Assembly (NCBI GenBank): GCA_949290395.1
Contig: CASERQ010000005.1
Coordinates: forward strand, 1-64,000
DNA: 64,000 nucleotides
Origin: an uncultured bacterium
Lineage (GTDB): Bacteria; Bacillota_I; Bacilli_A; RFN20; CAG-826
Direction: 5' to 3'
Positions 8,080 to 16,175 of the stretch are shown here, one piece after another (the first letter of the stretch is position 1; each line of letters begins with the position of its first letter). Below the pieces are notes generated by a model that was not told where the DNA came from, did not search any database, and saw only the letters and a list, made by a program, of their open reading frames with translations. A program made the translations under genes and the position numbers.

Positions 8080-9264
8080 TTAAATATTGTTATCGATAAT
8101 ATCGTTTGCTTTGCTTTCTTCTTTTTTGAATATGTCTTTTAAAGTTAAAAAAGGACCAACTTTTTTATTTTTAATTGGTTCAACTTTAATAGGTGTGTTT
8201 TCATCTTTCTTATCTCCGTTTTTAAAAAGTAAGGATAATAATTTTTTAGTTTCTTCACTTTTATTTGCTAAAACTTTTCTAAACCTAAGAGCAAAATTAA
8301 AAATTGAACTTCCGAATTGGATCATATCGTCTTCAGTCATTTCTTTAACAAGACTAAAGAGAGTCTCGACAAATTCAACTTTTTGATCGTAAGTCATAGT
8401 TTGAAGATTTGTTTTGACCATATTATCGATTTTGTTTGAGAAGTAGGTAAATTTATCTAACGTTTTAAAATGATTGTTTTCAATATTCCAATTATAAAGA
8501 TTATGTTGATTTAAAAGAGCTTTGTTAGAATCAACGATTGTAGTTTCATAATCGTGATAAAGTAATCTTCCAATAATTGAAGACTGAGGAGCGTAATGTT
8601 TAATTAAATGTTTGATTCTTTGAAAGTTTTTGCGGTTTAAGAAATCTTTATTGAATCCAGGAGAATCATAAGCGTATATTTTTAAAAGTCTCTTTGGATT
8701 TAAAAAAGAAGAAGCATAAATTGCTAGATTCCCGCCTTTTGAGTGTCCGGTAACAATAACTTTCCTATAATTTGAATATCGGGTTATCTTTTTAAGGTAC
8801 ACTTTACTTTCATCTTGAGCAGGAATTGATGATTTGTAAGACAATTCGAAATCTTCTTTCCAACCAGTATATGAACCATCAGTTCCTCTAAATGAAACTA
8901 TTAAAAACTTGTTATTCTTAGTTTTGTTAAAAAAGGTTGTTGCTGAAAATTGCTTTACATCATCTTTATCAGTTTTTTTAACATAACTTTTTATAAAAAT
9001 ATCTTTGAAACGTGAAGAATAAGAGATCTGTTCTAAGATTAGTAAATCCTCTTTTAATCTAAAGCGATTGTCATCTTTTAAGATAGAAGTTGTTTTAATA
9101 AGTTTGTTTAGGTTTTTTGAAGAGAAATATTTAGATGGTTTTATGTATGATGAAAAATCCATATAACTAAGTCGTGAAAAAATTAGGCCATCAATTTCAT
9201 TGAATTCCTCGTCTTTAAAACTAATATTTCCATATTTTTTCAAATATTCAAAAACATCTGTCAT
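8080..9264 (-). CDS. DUF2974 (Mbeg1-like) alpha/beta-hydrolase
   Basis: A lipase-like serine hydrolase of unknown substrate, 394 residues, without signal peptide. The N-terminal part matches the Mbeg1/DUF2974 pattern (EFNEIDGLIFSRLSYMDF). The nucleophile elbow GHSKGG is near residue 172, preceded by the oxyanion-side segment VSFRGTDGSYTGWKED. A YDSPGF segment near residue 198 probably holds the acid. The C-terminal ~60 residues are charged and low complexity. AGAAAGG lies before the ATG. It is divergent from the Nudix gene, so the short region between holds both promoters. Biological role is unknown. Confidence 0.85.
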   Translation of the reverse strand: MTDVFEYLKKYGNISFKDEEFNEIDGLIFSRLSYMDFSSYIKPSKYFSSKNLNKLIKTTSILKDDNRFRLKEDLLILEQISYSSRFKDIFIKSYVKKTDKDDVKQFSATTFFNKTKNNKFLIVSFRGTDGSYTGWKEDFELSYKSSIPAQDESKVYLKKITRYSNYRKVIVTGHSKGGNLAIYASSFLNPKRLLKIYAYDSPGFNKDFLNRKNFQRIKHLIKHYAPQSSIIGRLLYHDYETTIVDSNKALLNQHNLYNWNIENNHFKTLDKFTYFSNKIDNMVKTNLQTMTYDQKVEFVETLFSLVKEMTEDDMIQFGSSIFNFALRFRKVLANKSEETKKLLSLLFKNGDKKDENTPIKVEPIKNKKVGPFLTLKDIFKKEESKANDIIDNNI

Positions 9265-9320
9265 AAAAAAATTACCTTTCTCTTTTTATATGATAAAATA
9301 AAACGTCGAAGGTGGTAACT

Positions 9321-9863
9321 ATGGATTTAAAAGAGAAAAAAATATCTTCTGAAGAAATTTATAAAGGTAAAATTATTGATGTTTATAAGGATAAGGTTCT
9401 TTGTCCAAATGGACATGAATCTTATAGAGAATATGTAACTCATTGTAAGGCAAGCTGTGTTATGGCAATGCTTCCAAATGGTAAGTTTATTTTAGAAAAA
9501 CAATATCGCTATCCTTATGATGAAGTTATTTATGAATTTCCTGCTGGTAAATGTGATGGAAATGAAGATCCATTAAATACAGCCAAAAGAGAACTTGAAG
9601 AAGAAACCGGATATGTAGCAAATAAATTAGTTTATCTTGGTGAAATTTATCCAAGCTGTGCTTATACAAATGAAATTATTTATTGTTACTTTGCAAGTGA
9701 ACTTGAAAAAGGGAAACAACATTTAGATGAAAACGAAGCGGTTGAAGTTTATGAATATTCTTTAGAAGAATTAAATAATCTTGTTAAGATTGGGGAAATA
9801 AAAGACGCAAAAACTCTTACTTGCTTAGTTTTCTTAAATGCAAAAGGATTATTAAATAAATAA
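9321..9863 (+). CDS. Nudix hydrolase, ADP-ribose pyrophosphatase type
   Basis: Probably hydrolyses ADP-ribose to AMP and ribose 5-phosphate, a NAD turnover housekeeping step. The Nudix box GX5EX7REUXEEXGU is complete as G-KCDGN-E, then RELEEETGY near residue 90, with FPAGK in front, as in NudF-type enzymes. The ATG at 9321 was chosen over an in-frame GTG at 9312 because GAAGGTGG ends 5 bases before it. The length of about 180 residues is typical. It is followed by a strong bidirectional terminator. Substrate choice is inferred from the family. Confidence 0.92.
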   Translation: MDLKEKKISSEEIYKGKIIDVYKDKVLCPNGHESYREYVTHCKASCVMAMLPNGKFILEKQYRYPYDEVIYEFPAGKCDGNEDPLNTAKRELEEETGYVANKLVYLGEIYPSCAYTNEIIYCYFASELEKGKQHLDENEAVEVYEYSLEELNNLVKIGEIKDAKTLTCLVFLNAKGLLNK

Positions 9864-9880
9864 CTAAAAAACGAGAGAAT

Positions 9881-9911
9881 AAAAAATCAAGCCATGAGGT
9901 TTGATTTTTTT
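9881..9911. terminator. bidirectional intrinsic terminator
   Basis: AAAAAATCAAGCC pairs with GGTTTGATTTTTT around ATGA (one G-T wobble), with T runs on both strands. It serves the Nudix gene and the convergent DUF2804 gene. Confidence 0.9.
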
Positions 9912-9912
9912 A

Positions 9913-10917
9913 TTACCATCTATTTTTGAAATGTTCGATGAACCCTAATGAATCTTTGAATTCGATTATCTTTTCTTTAGTTTTAATTGTTCCGTTAAAT
10001 CTTCCAAAAACTTGGTTTTGCCTTGTTGATAAAATTAAGAAATCTAAAGAATCTTTACGGTTGATGATTGGCGTAAAAGTAAGATTTATGTCGTTATTTT
10101 TTGAGCTTAGTTTCCGTTCTGAAAGATAATCAATTTTATTTTTAATCTTAGGAATATCTAGAGTTAGATCGTCAAGTTTAAAGTTTTGATTATCATTGTA
10201 AACCATGTTTTCGGTTTCTTCTGAGTTTCCAAAACCAAAACCTAAATTAAATCCAATATTATCTTTTATAGATGAAGTAGAAATCCAAAACCATTCAGTT
10301 TTATAAGGCCATATACCTCTTCCAAAGTCATAAACGCCATCACCTATAAAATCTAGTTTTTCATTATTACCAAGTTTGAGATAACCATTCCCTAACAATA
10401 GATTTTCTTTAAAGTTATAGTAAAATTGGTGCTTATTTTTAAATGGATGAAGAATATAAATTGAACTGTTAGCACTGTTTCTTTTCACATCGAGTTTTAA
10501 AGATAAATCAAGTTTATTTGTAAAATGAGTGAATTTTGCAGCGATTTTTATTAAATTATCGACTTTCTTAATGCTTATATAGAAGCGTGAATCCTTGATT
10601 TCTATATTTCTATTTAATGGAGTTTTAGATAGTGTAATCTTCTTAGGTGAAAGCAAACTTAAATAAGTTTTTGTAATGTAATCTTTTTTAATTAAATCAA
10701 TTAAAGAGAAACTTACATAAGACATATAAGAGTTATTTGCAATGGTGATTAAGAAACTGATTTTTTCATTGGAAAAAGAGTAATAATCCCGTTCTTTAAT
10801 TCTGCTTCTTAAATAAAACGGAATCTTGTTTTTGTTATATATGAGATTCTCATCAAAAAAGACGCCTGAGCAATTTAATTTTCCTTTCTCAGTTAAAATG
10901 TTTTTCCTACTTTCCAT
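9913..10917 (-). CDS. DUF2804 family protein
   Basis: A 334-residue beta-rich protein. It matches DUF2804 by GDGVYDFGRGIWPYKTEWFW near residue 200, the hallmark D-x-GRG-x-WPY block, and the C-terminal GFIEHFKNRW. The family's fold is tocopherol-cyclase/carotenoid-hydratase-like, but its function in bacteria is unknown. There is no signal peptide. Its start overlaps the end of the upstream PH-like membrane gene by 11 bases, so the two are co-transcribed and probably translationally coupled. Confidence 0.85.
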   Translation of the reverse strand: MESRKNILTEKGKLNCSGVFFDENLIYNKNKIPFYLRSRIKERDYYSFSNEKISFLITIANNSYMSYVSFSLIDLIKKDYITKTYLSLLSPKKITLSKTPLNRNIEIKDSRFYISIKKVDNLIKIAAKFTHFTNKLDLSLKLDVKRNSANSSIYILHPFKNKHQFYYNFKENLLLGNGYLKLGNNEKLDFIGDGVYDFGRGIWPYKTEWFWISTSSIKDNIGFNLGFGFGNSEETENMVYNDNQNFKLDDLTLDIPKIKNKIDYLSERKLSSKNNDINLTFTPIINRKDSLDFLILSTRQNQVFGRFNGTIKTKEKIIEFKDSLGFIEHFKNRW

Positions 10918-11401
10918 TTAGTTCCTCATCTTTAATAACACTTAAATAAACGTTTAAAACTTTTTCTAAATACATTGGAGAGATTAAATATTTAATACGA
11001 TAAGTTTTATCTTTTGTAATTAAATATAAACTCCCAAGATTTAAAACATTAAAAAACATTTTCTCCTTAATTATTTTGGTTTGAGTAATGTCAGTTAACG
11101 GAACTTCAATAGATCTAACAATTCTTTTATTTATTGTAATGGTCTCTTTTTCAAAATTAATTGTCACAAGTTTTTTATCGACAAGCAAAAATTGAACAAT
11201 TAGATATAAATCAAAAACAGTAATTAAAGCAAATATAGCTAAAAAAGCAACGGAAGCATAGTTTTGAGGATCCATTACTATAACTGCAATGTTTAAACCC
11301 ATAATTGCTAAACAAATTGCAAGCATTACTAGGTATAAAATTAAATAGAGTCTATCTTTTTTAATATATTTATCAAAATCGTTAAATTTAAATTGTTTCA
11401 C
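10907..11401 (-). CDS. two-helix membrane protein with PH-like domain
   Basis: A 164-residue protein. Two transmembrane helices lie at about residues 18-40 and 50-72. A cytoplasmic beta-rich domain of about 80 residues follows, reading like a bacterial PH (bPH) domain: INFEKETITINKRIVRSIEVPLTDI. Translation starts at GTG 11401 with AGAGG about 8 bases upstream. It is the first gene of a pair with DUF2804. Function is unknown, possibly membrane association or scaffolding. Confidence 0.7.
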   Translation of the reverse strand: MKQFKFNDFDKYIKKDRLYLILYLVMLAICLAIMGLNIAVIVMDPQNYASVAFLAIFALITVFDLYLIVQFLLVDKKLVTINFEKETITINKRIVRSIEVPLTDITQTKIIKEKMFFNVLNLGSLYLITKDKTYRIKYLISPMYLEKVLNVYLSVIKDEELNGK

Positions 11402-11523
11402 TATAATTTCCTCTTAAGTTTATTATAGAGTGAAAAAAGTCGATTAAAAAGGTAATTTATCAATTATTTTGTCTGTTTTATGAAAGATTTTCAGAAAGAA
11501 AATAATATATCTTTACATATATA

Positions 11524-11532
11524 TGGTATAAT
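11524..11532 (+). promoter_or_regulatory. extended -10 (TGGTATAAT) directly before the response regulator
   Basis: TG-G-TATAAT is followed by TACCGC and then ATG at 11539. The extended -10 explains the lack of a good -35. The distance predicts a leaderless message, and no Shine-Dalgarno is present. Confidence 0.6.
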
Positions 11533-11538
11533 TACCGC

Positions 11539-12228
11539 ATGGAAAGAGAAAGCAAGGTAATCCTTGTAGTTGAACCAGATAGGGTTTGGCAAGCAAGAAT
11601 AAAAAACGATTTAAAAGATAACGGGTACAAAGTTGCTTCTGTCGACACCGCTCAAAGTGCTATAGATTTTTGTATTAAAAACGTTGTTGATATTGTTTTA
11701 CTTGAATTAAATTTGCCTGATAAAGATGGGATTTATTTTATTCAAACTATCAGAAGTTTTAACAACTCTTTACCAATTATCGTAGTTTCTTCAAGAAATT
11801 TAACTGAAACAAAAGTTTTGGCTTTAGATGCTGGCGCAAATGACTATATGGTTAAGCCATTTCATTTATCTGAACTTGAAGCACGTATAAGAAAAGAGCT
11901 TCGTTACATAATTAATGAAGAAAAACATCTTTTTATTAATGGAAATCTAGCCATTGATTATGATGCTAAAACAATTTATATAAATGGAGTTGAAGTCCAT
12001 TTTACAAATTTTGAATACAAAATTATTGTCTTACTTGCCTATAATTTAGGAAAAACTCTTACATACGATTATATTATTGATCATGTATGGGGTAAAAACG
12101 GCCAAGACCAAAACGGATTACGTGTTTTTATGGCTGGGATTAGAAAGAAGACAAGTCGCGATAACAAATCATCGAAACTTATCAGAACAGATATTGGCGT
12201 TGGTTATCGTATGAACAAAATTAAATAA
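11539..12228 (+). CDS. orphan OmpR/PhoB-type response regulator with Glu at the phosphoacceptor site
   Basis: A DNA-binding regulator of 229 residues with a receiver domain (1-120) and a winged-helix transcriptional domain (about 130-229, with the conserved GVGYR near the C-terminus). Two key receiver residues differ. The phosphoacceptor Asp is Glu56 (LLELNLPDKDG), and one acidic-pocket Asp is replaced (VVEPD at 11-14). The switch Ser and the Lys in VKPF are kept. No histidine kinase is adjacent. It may therefore act without phosphorylation, or Glu56 may mimic the phosphorylated state. The message seems leaderless. A small membrane protein follows 20 bases later. Confidence 0.9.
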   Translation: MERESKVILVVEPDRVWQARIKNDLKDNGYKVASVDTAQSAIDFCIKNVVDIVLLELNLPDKDGIYFIQTIRSFNNSLPIIVVSSRNLTETKVLALDAGANDYMVKPFHLSELEARIRKELRYIINEEKHLFINGNLAIDYDAKTIYINGVEVHFTNFEYKIIVLLAYNLGKTLTYDYIIDHVWGKNGQDQNGLRVFMAGIRKKTSRDNKSSKLIRTDIGVGYRMNKIK

Positions 12229-12248
12229 GTTTTTTAACGTTTTTAAAT

Positions 12249-12686
12249 ATGAGAAATTTTTTTGGTAGAATCCTTATTTTGCTTGCATCAATAATTAATA
12301 TTATTTTGATATTAGTTATTGGATGTTCTGCTGTTTTTGATTTAGCAACAAGAACAGAAGATTTTAATCTTGCCTATAATGGTGGAAATCAACTTGTAAA
12401 CATAATTGATGCCTCACTATTTTTCTTATTTTTTATTGCTTTTATTGTTCTAACAATTTGGTGCATTAAAAATATCGCAACCGCACGACCAATGAAGCAA
12501 AATCTAATTGGGACTAATGTTTTATTAGTTATTGAAATTACATATTTCACTTACCATCTTTCTGTACCAGGTGTGCTTATCACTAACTTAGGCTTATTTA
12601 TTGGTGTTGGTATAACTTATTTTTTAACTACACTAGCTTTACTTACTGGTTGTATAGCTAATTTTTATAAAGACTGTAATAATTAA
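12249..12686 (+). CDS. four-helix membrane protein, unknown function
   Basis: A 145-residue hydrophobic protein with four predicted membrane spans (about residues 5-28, 52-72, 85-105 and 110-135). No conserved motif is recognised. It starts 20 bases after the response regulator with no clear ribosome site, so co-transcription or translational coupling is likely. This makes it a possible target or partner of the regulator. Confidence 0.65.
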   Translation: MRNFFGRILILLASIINIILILVIGCSAVFDLATRTEDFNLAYNGGNQLVNIIDASLFFLFFIAFIVLTIWCIKNIATARPMKQNLIGTNVLLVIEITYFTYHLSVPGVLITNLGLFIGVGITYFLTTLALLTGCIANFYKDCNN

Positions 12687-12725
12687 AATATTGTTTTCTG
12701 ATATTTAATTTTTTATATTTAATTG

Positions 12726-12739
12726 AGAAAGCGCTTTCA
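12726..12739 (+). promoter_or_regulatory. cre-like site upstream of rex-adhE
   Basis: AGAAAGCGCTTTCA matches the cre consensus TGAAAGCGCTTTCA at 13 of 14 positions and contains a perfect 12-base palindrome. It lies about 35 bases before the proposed -35, a place where CcpA usually activates rather than represses. CcpA is not in the window. Confidence 0.6.
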
Positions 12740-12772
12740 TAGTTTTTTAAAGTGTTTTCAATCAAATCTCAC

Positions 12773-12802
12773 TTTACAAAAGAAGTGGATTTTGAGTATT
12801 AT
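12773..12802 (+). promoter_or_regulatory. probable promoter of rex-adhE
   Basis: TTTACA (12773-12778), 18 bases, TATTAT (12797-12802). Transcription would start near 12809, about 22 bases before the chosen rex start codon. Confidence 0.55.
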
Positions 12803-12806
12803 TAAC

Positions 12807-12824
12807 TCGGTAAAAAAATACCGA
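12807..12824 (+). promoter_or_regulatory. Rex-like operator candidate over the transcription start
   Basis: TCGGTA-AAAAAA-TACCGA is a perfect 6-6-6 inverted repeat. Rex operators have the same layout (TTGTGA-N6-TCACAA) but different arm sequences. It overlaps the predicted +1, so Rex could autoregulate the rex-adhE operon here. The match is by geometry only. Confidence 0.4.
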
Positions 12825-12830
12825 CTTACG

Positions 12831-13481
12831 ATGATGAGAAAAGCGAAACTAACAAAAAACCAATTACATCGTTTACCAGAGTATCTCTGGGTTTTAAAAA
12901 ATCTTGAAAGTAATGGTTTAAAAACTGTTAACTCTCAAACATTAGCGGATTGTTTAGATTTAAATAACGAACTTGTTAGAAAAGATATCGCTTCGATCAG
13001 CACGGAGAATGGCGTACCAAACAAAGGACGTAAAATTGTCCAATTGATTTCTGACATTGAAACTATTTTAGGTTTTAATACTATTTCAAATGCTATTCTT
13101 GTTGGAGTTGGTAGTTTAGGTACCGCTTTTTTGCACTATAAAGGATTTGAGGACTTTGGTTTAAAAATTGTCGCTGGATTTGATAGTAATCCTTTATTAA
13201 GTGGTAAAGAAGTAGGAAATAAGCCAGTTTACGATGTTAGCGAATTAACTGAAGAGAAAATCAAAGAGTTAAATGCACACATCGGCATTATAACTGTACC
13301 TGGATATGCTGCCCAGGTTGTTGCAGACACCTTAGTTAAAGCAAAAATTCAAGGCATTTGGAATTTTGCTCCAACTAAGCTTAATGTTCCTGATAACGTA
13401 ATAGTTTCAAACATTAATCTTGCAACCTCCTTAGCTGTTTTATCCTATGAACTTTATTTTAGAAATGAAAAGGAGAATTAA
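12831..13481 (+). CDS. rex: redox-sensing transcriptional repressor Rex
   Basis: Dimeric repressor that senses the NADH/NAD ratio and controls fermentation genes. The N-terminal winged helix (RLPEYLWVLKNL, then LVRKDIA) precedes a Rossmann domain with GVGSLGTA near residue 93 and the conserved DSNP. The C-terminal swap helix follows. The frame extends 36 codons upstream to 12723, but that stretch does not look like Rex and would leave a 252-residue protein. Starting at 12831 (or 12834) gives the usual length of about 216 residues and fits the promoter. It is followed by adhE after 2 bases. Confidence 0.93.
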   Translation: MMRKAKLTKNQLHRLPEYLWVLKNLESNGLKTVNSQTLADCLDLNNELVRKDIASISTENGVPNKGRKIVQLISDIETILGFNTISNAILVGVGSLGTAFLHYKGFEDFGLKIVAGFDSNPLLSGKEVGNKPVYDVSELTEEKIKELNAHIGIITVPGYAAQVVADTLVKAKIQGIWNFAPTKLNVPDNVIVSNINLATSLAVLSYELYFRNEKEN

Positions 13482-13483
13482 AA

Positions 13484-16108
13484 ATGGATAAAGTTTTAAA
13501 CCCTGAAGCAGTAAAAGAAGTTGATGCTTTAGTTAAAAAAGGTGTTACTGCTTTAAATGAATTCGAAAAGCTTAACCAAGAACAAGTTGACTACATTGTT
13601 GCTAAAGTTTCAACAAAAGTTCTTGATCACCACGAATATCTTGCACGTCTTGCTATTCAAGAAACAAAAAGAGGTGTTTTTGAAGACAAATGTACTAAAA
13701 ACTTATTTGCTTGCGAATACATCACAAACGCAATGAGACACCTTAAAACTGTCGGCGTCATTTCTGATGATCCAGTTACAGGTATTACTGAAGTTGCAGA
13801 TCCACTCGGTGTTATCGCAGGTGTTACTCCTGTTACAAACCCAACAAGTACTGTTATCTTTAAATCATTAATCGCTTTAAAAACAAGAAACCCAATTATT
13901 TTCGGTTTCCATCCAAATGCGCAAAACTGCTGTGTTGAAACTGCAAAAATTATTGAAGAGGCAGCTGTCGCAGCTGGCGCTCCAAAAAATTGTGTTCAAT
14001 GGATTGAACACCCATCACTTGATGCAACAACAGCATTAATGGAACACAAAGATGTTGCATGTATTCTTGCAACTGGTGGTAATGCAATGGTTAGAGCAGC
14101 TTATAGCTGTGGAAAACCAGCTTTAGGTGTTGGCGCTGGTAACGTTCCTGCATATGTTGAGAAAACATGTAATGTTGCACAAGCTGCAAACGATATCTTA
14201 ATGTCAAAAGCATTTGATAATGGTATGGTTTGTGCTTCTGAACAAGCAGCTATTATTGATAAAGAGATTTATAACGAATTTGTTAAAAACATTAAAAAGT
14301 ATGGCGCTTATCTCTGTAACAAAGAAGAAAAAGCTATGCTTGAAAAATTAATGTTCCAACCAAACAAAGATGGTGTTGTTACTGGCGTTTTCCCACAAAT
14401 CGTTGGACACCCAGCTTGGGAAATTGCTGAAAGAGCTGGCTTCTCAGTTCCAAAAGATACTCCAATTTTAATGGTTGAATGTTCTAAAGTTGGCCCAGAA
14501 GAACCAATGACAAGAGAAAAACTTTCACCAGTTCTTGCTTTAATTAAATCAAATTCGACAGAAGATGGTTTCAACAAAGCAGAAGCTATGGTTGAATTCA
14601 ATGGTTTAGGACACTCTGCATGTATTCATACAGCTGATAAGAAGCTCGTTGATGAATTCGGCATCAGAATGAAAGCTTGTAGAATTATTTGGAACCAACC
14701 AACTTCCTTCGGTGGTATTGGTAACATTTATAACTCTTACTTACCATCCATGACACTTGGTTGTGGATCATATGGACACAACAGTGTTAGCGGTAACGTT
14801 AGTGCTATCAATTTAATTAATATTAAGAGAATCGGTAAGAGGAGAAATAATATGCAATGGTTCAAGGTTCCAAGCAAAATTTATATTGAAAGAAACAGCA
14901 TCCAATATTTAAAAGATGCTAAAAACGTTAATAAAGTATTTATCGTTACAGATAAATCCATGGTTCAACTTGGATTCATGCAAAAGATTATCGATCAACT
15001 CAAATTAAGAAGAAACGAAGTTACAATTCAACTCTTCACAGATGTTGAACCAGATCCAGATATCACAACAGTTAGAAAAGGTTGTGAATTAATGAAATCA
15101 TTCGAACCAGATACAATTATCGCTCTTGGTGGTGGTAGTGCAATGGATGCTGCAAAAGGTATGTGGTTATTCTATGAACATCCAGAAGTTAACTTCGACG
15201 ACTTAAAACAAAAATTCATGGATATCAGAAAGAGAGCTTTTAAATATCCTGAACTTGGTAAGAAGAGCAAACTCATTTGTATCCCAACAACTTCTGGTAC
15301 AGGTAGTGAAGTTACTCCATTTGCTGTTATCTCCGATAAAGCAAATAACAAGAAATACCCATTAACTGACTATTCTTTAACTCCAACTATCGCTATTGTT
15401 GATGCTGAATTTACAACAAACTTACCAGCAAGTGTTACAGCTGATACAGGTATGGACGTTTTAACTCACGCTCTTGAAGCTTATGTCAGTATGCTTGCAA
15501 CAGACTATACAGATGCTTTAGCTATTCAAGCTGCTCAAATGGTCTTCAAATATCTCCCAAGATGTGTTAAAAACGGTAAAAATGATTTAGAAGCTAGAGA
15601 AAAAATGCACAATGCTTCCACAATGGCTGGTATGGCATTCGCTAACGCATTCTTAGGTATGAACCACTCAATGGCTCATAAGATCGGTGGCTTATTCCAC
15701 GTCCCACACGGAAGAACAAACGCTGTCTTACTTCCATTTGTTGTTATGTATAATGGTGAAATTCCACAAAAACTCGGTACTTGGCCAAAATACAACGTCT
15801 ACGATGCAAACGAAAGATATGCAAATATTGCTAGACTTCTTGGCTTAAAGTTCAATACAACAGAAGAAGGCGTTAGAGCTCTTGCTGATGCAATCTATGA
15901 TTTAGGTATTGAATGTGGTGAAAAGATGAACTTCAAGGCTGAAGGTCTTGATGAAAAGACATGGATGGATGCAACAGAAGAATTAGCTTATGCTGCATTT
16001 GAAGATCAATGTACACCATGTAACCCAAGAATCCCATTAGTCGCTGATATGCAAGAAATTATGAAACAAGCATACTTCGGCTACGTTAAGGGAAAATCAA
16101 AAATCTAA
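13484..16108 (+). CDS. adhE: bifunctional acetaldehyde/alcohol dehydrogenase AdhE
   Basis: Converts acetyl-CoA to acetaldehyde and then ethanol, re-oxidising two NADH, and forms spirosomes in the cytoplasm. Residues 1-440 are the CoA-acylating aldehyde dehydrogenase with the catalytic Cys in NGMVCASEQ near residue 247. Residues 457-874 are the iron alcohol dehydrogenase with GGGSAMDAAK near 547 and the metal-binding GMNHSMAHKIGG and HVPHGRTNA. Length (874) is normal and the catalytic motifs are intact. It is in one operon with rex, consistent with direct redox control. A strong Shine-Dalgarno sits inside the linker between domains. Confidence 0.97.
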   Translation: MDKVLNPEAVKEVDALVKKGVTALNEFEKLNQEQVDYIVAKVSTKVLDHHEYLARLAIQETKRGVFEDKCTKNLFACEYITNAMRHLKTVGVISDDPVTGITEVADPLGVIAGVTPVTNPTSTVIFKSLIALKTRNPIIFGFHPNAQNCCVETAKIIEEAAVAAGAPKNCVQWIEHPSLDATTALMEHKDVACILATGGNAMVRAAYSCGKPALGVGAGNVPAYVEKTCNVAQAANDILMSKAFDNGMVCASEQAAIIDKEIYNEFVKNIKKYGAYLCNKEEKAMLEKLMFQPNKDGVVTGVFPQIVGHPAWEIAERAGFSVPKDTPILMVECSKVGPEEPMTREKLSPVLALIKSNSTEDGFNKAEAMVEFNGLGHSACIHTADKKLVDEFGIRMKACRIIWNQPTSFGGIGNIYNSYLPSMTLGCGSYGHNSVSGNVSAINLINIKRIGKRRNNMQWFKVPSKIYIERNSIQYLKDAKNVNKVFIVTDKSMVQLGFMQKIIDQLKLRRNEVTIQLFTDVEPDPDITTVRKGCELMKSFEPDTIIALGGGSAMDAAKGMWLFYEHPEVNFDDLKQKFMDIRKRAFKYPELGKKSKLICIPTTSGTGSEVTPFAVISDKANNKKYPLTDYSLTPTIAIVDAEFTTNLPASVTADTGMDVLTHALEAYVSMLATDYTDALAIQAAQMVFKYLPRCVKNGKNDLEAREKMHNASTMAGMAFANAFLGMNHSMAHKIGGLFHVPHGRTNAVLLPFVVMYNGEIPQKLGTWPKYNVYDANERYANIARLLGLKFNTTEEGVRALADAIYDLGIECGEKMNFKAEGLDEKTWMDATEELAYAAFEDQCTPCNPRIPLVADMQEIMKQAYFGYVKGKSKI
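14837..14854 (+). promoter_or_regulatory. internal ribosome site and in-frame ATG inside adhE
   Basis: AAGAGGAG (14837-14844) is followed 7 bases later by an in-frame ATG (14852, residue 457), exactly at the start of the iron-dehydrogenase domain. It could yield a separate alcohol dehydrogenase of 418 residues. The KRR-x-NM linker residues are also common in other AdhE proteins, so the signal may be a relic of gene fusion. Confidence 0.5.
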
Positions 16109-16127
16109 TAAATAGTTATTAAAATCG

Positions 16128-16154
16128 AGGGCGTTAGTGTGTAGCTAGCGCCCT
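16128..16154 (+). terminator. hairpin between adhE and the hydrogenase gene
   Basis: AGGGCGTTAG pairs with CTAGCGCCCT (one wobble) around a 7-base loop. Only TTACT follows, so it may be an attenuator rather than a full stop. The hydrogenase has its own AAGGAG and starts 21 bases later. Confidence 0.6.
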
Positions 16155-16175
16155 TTACTAGATAAGGAGAAAAAA

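Noticed and set aside
12723-12830. 36-codon N-terminal extension of Rex
   Set aside because: It contains the promoter and operator-like sites, does not resemble Rex, and would make the protein too long.
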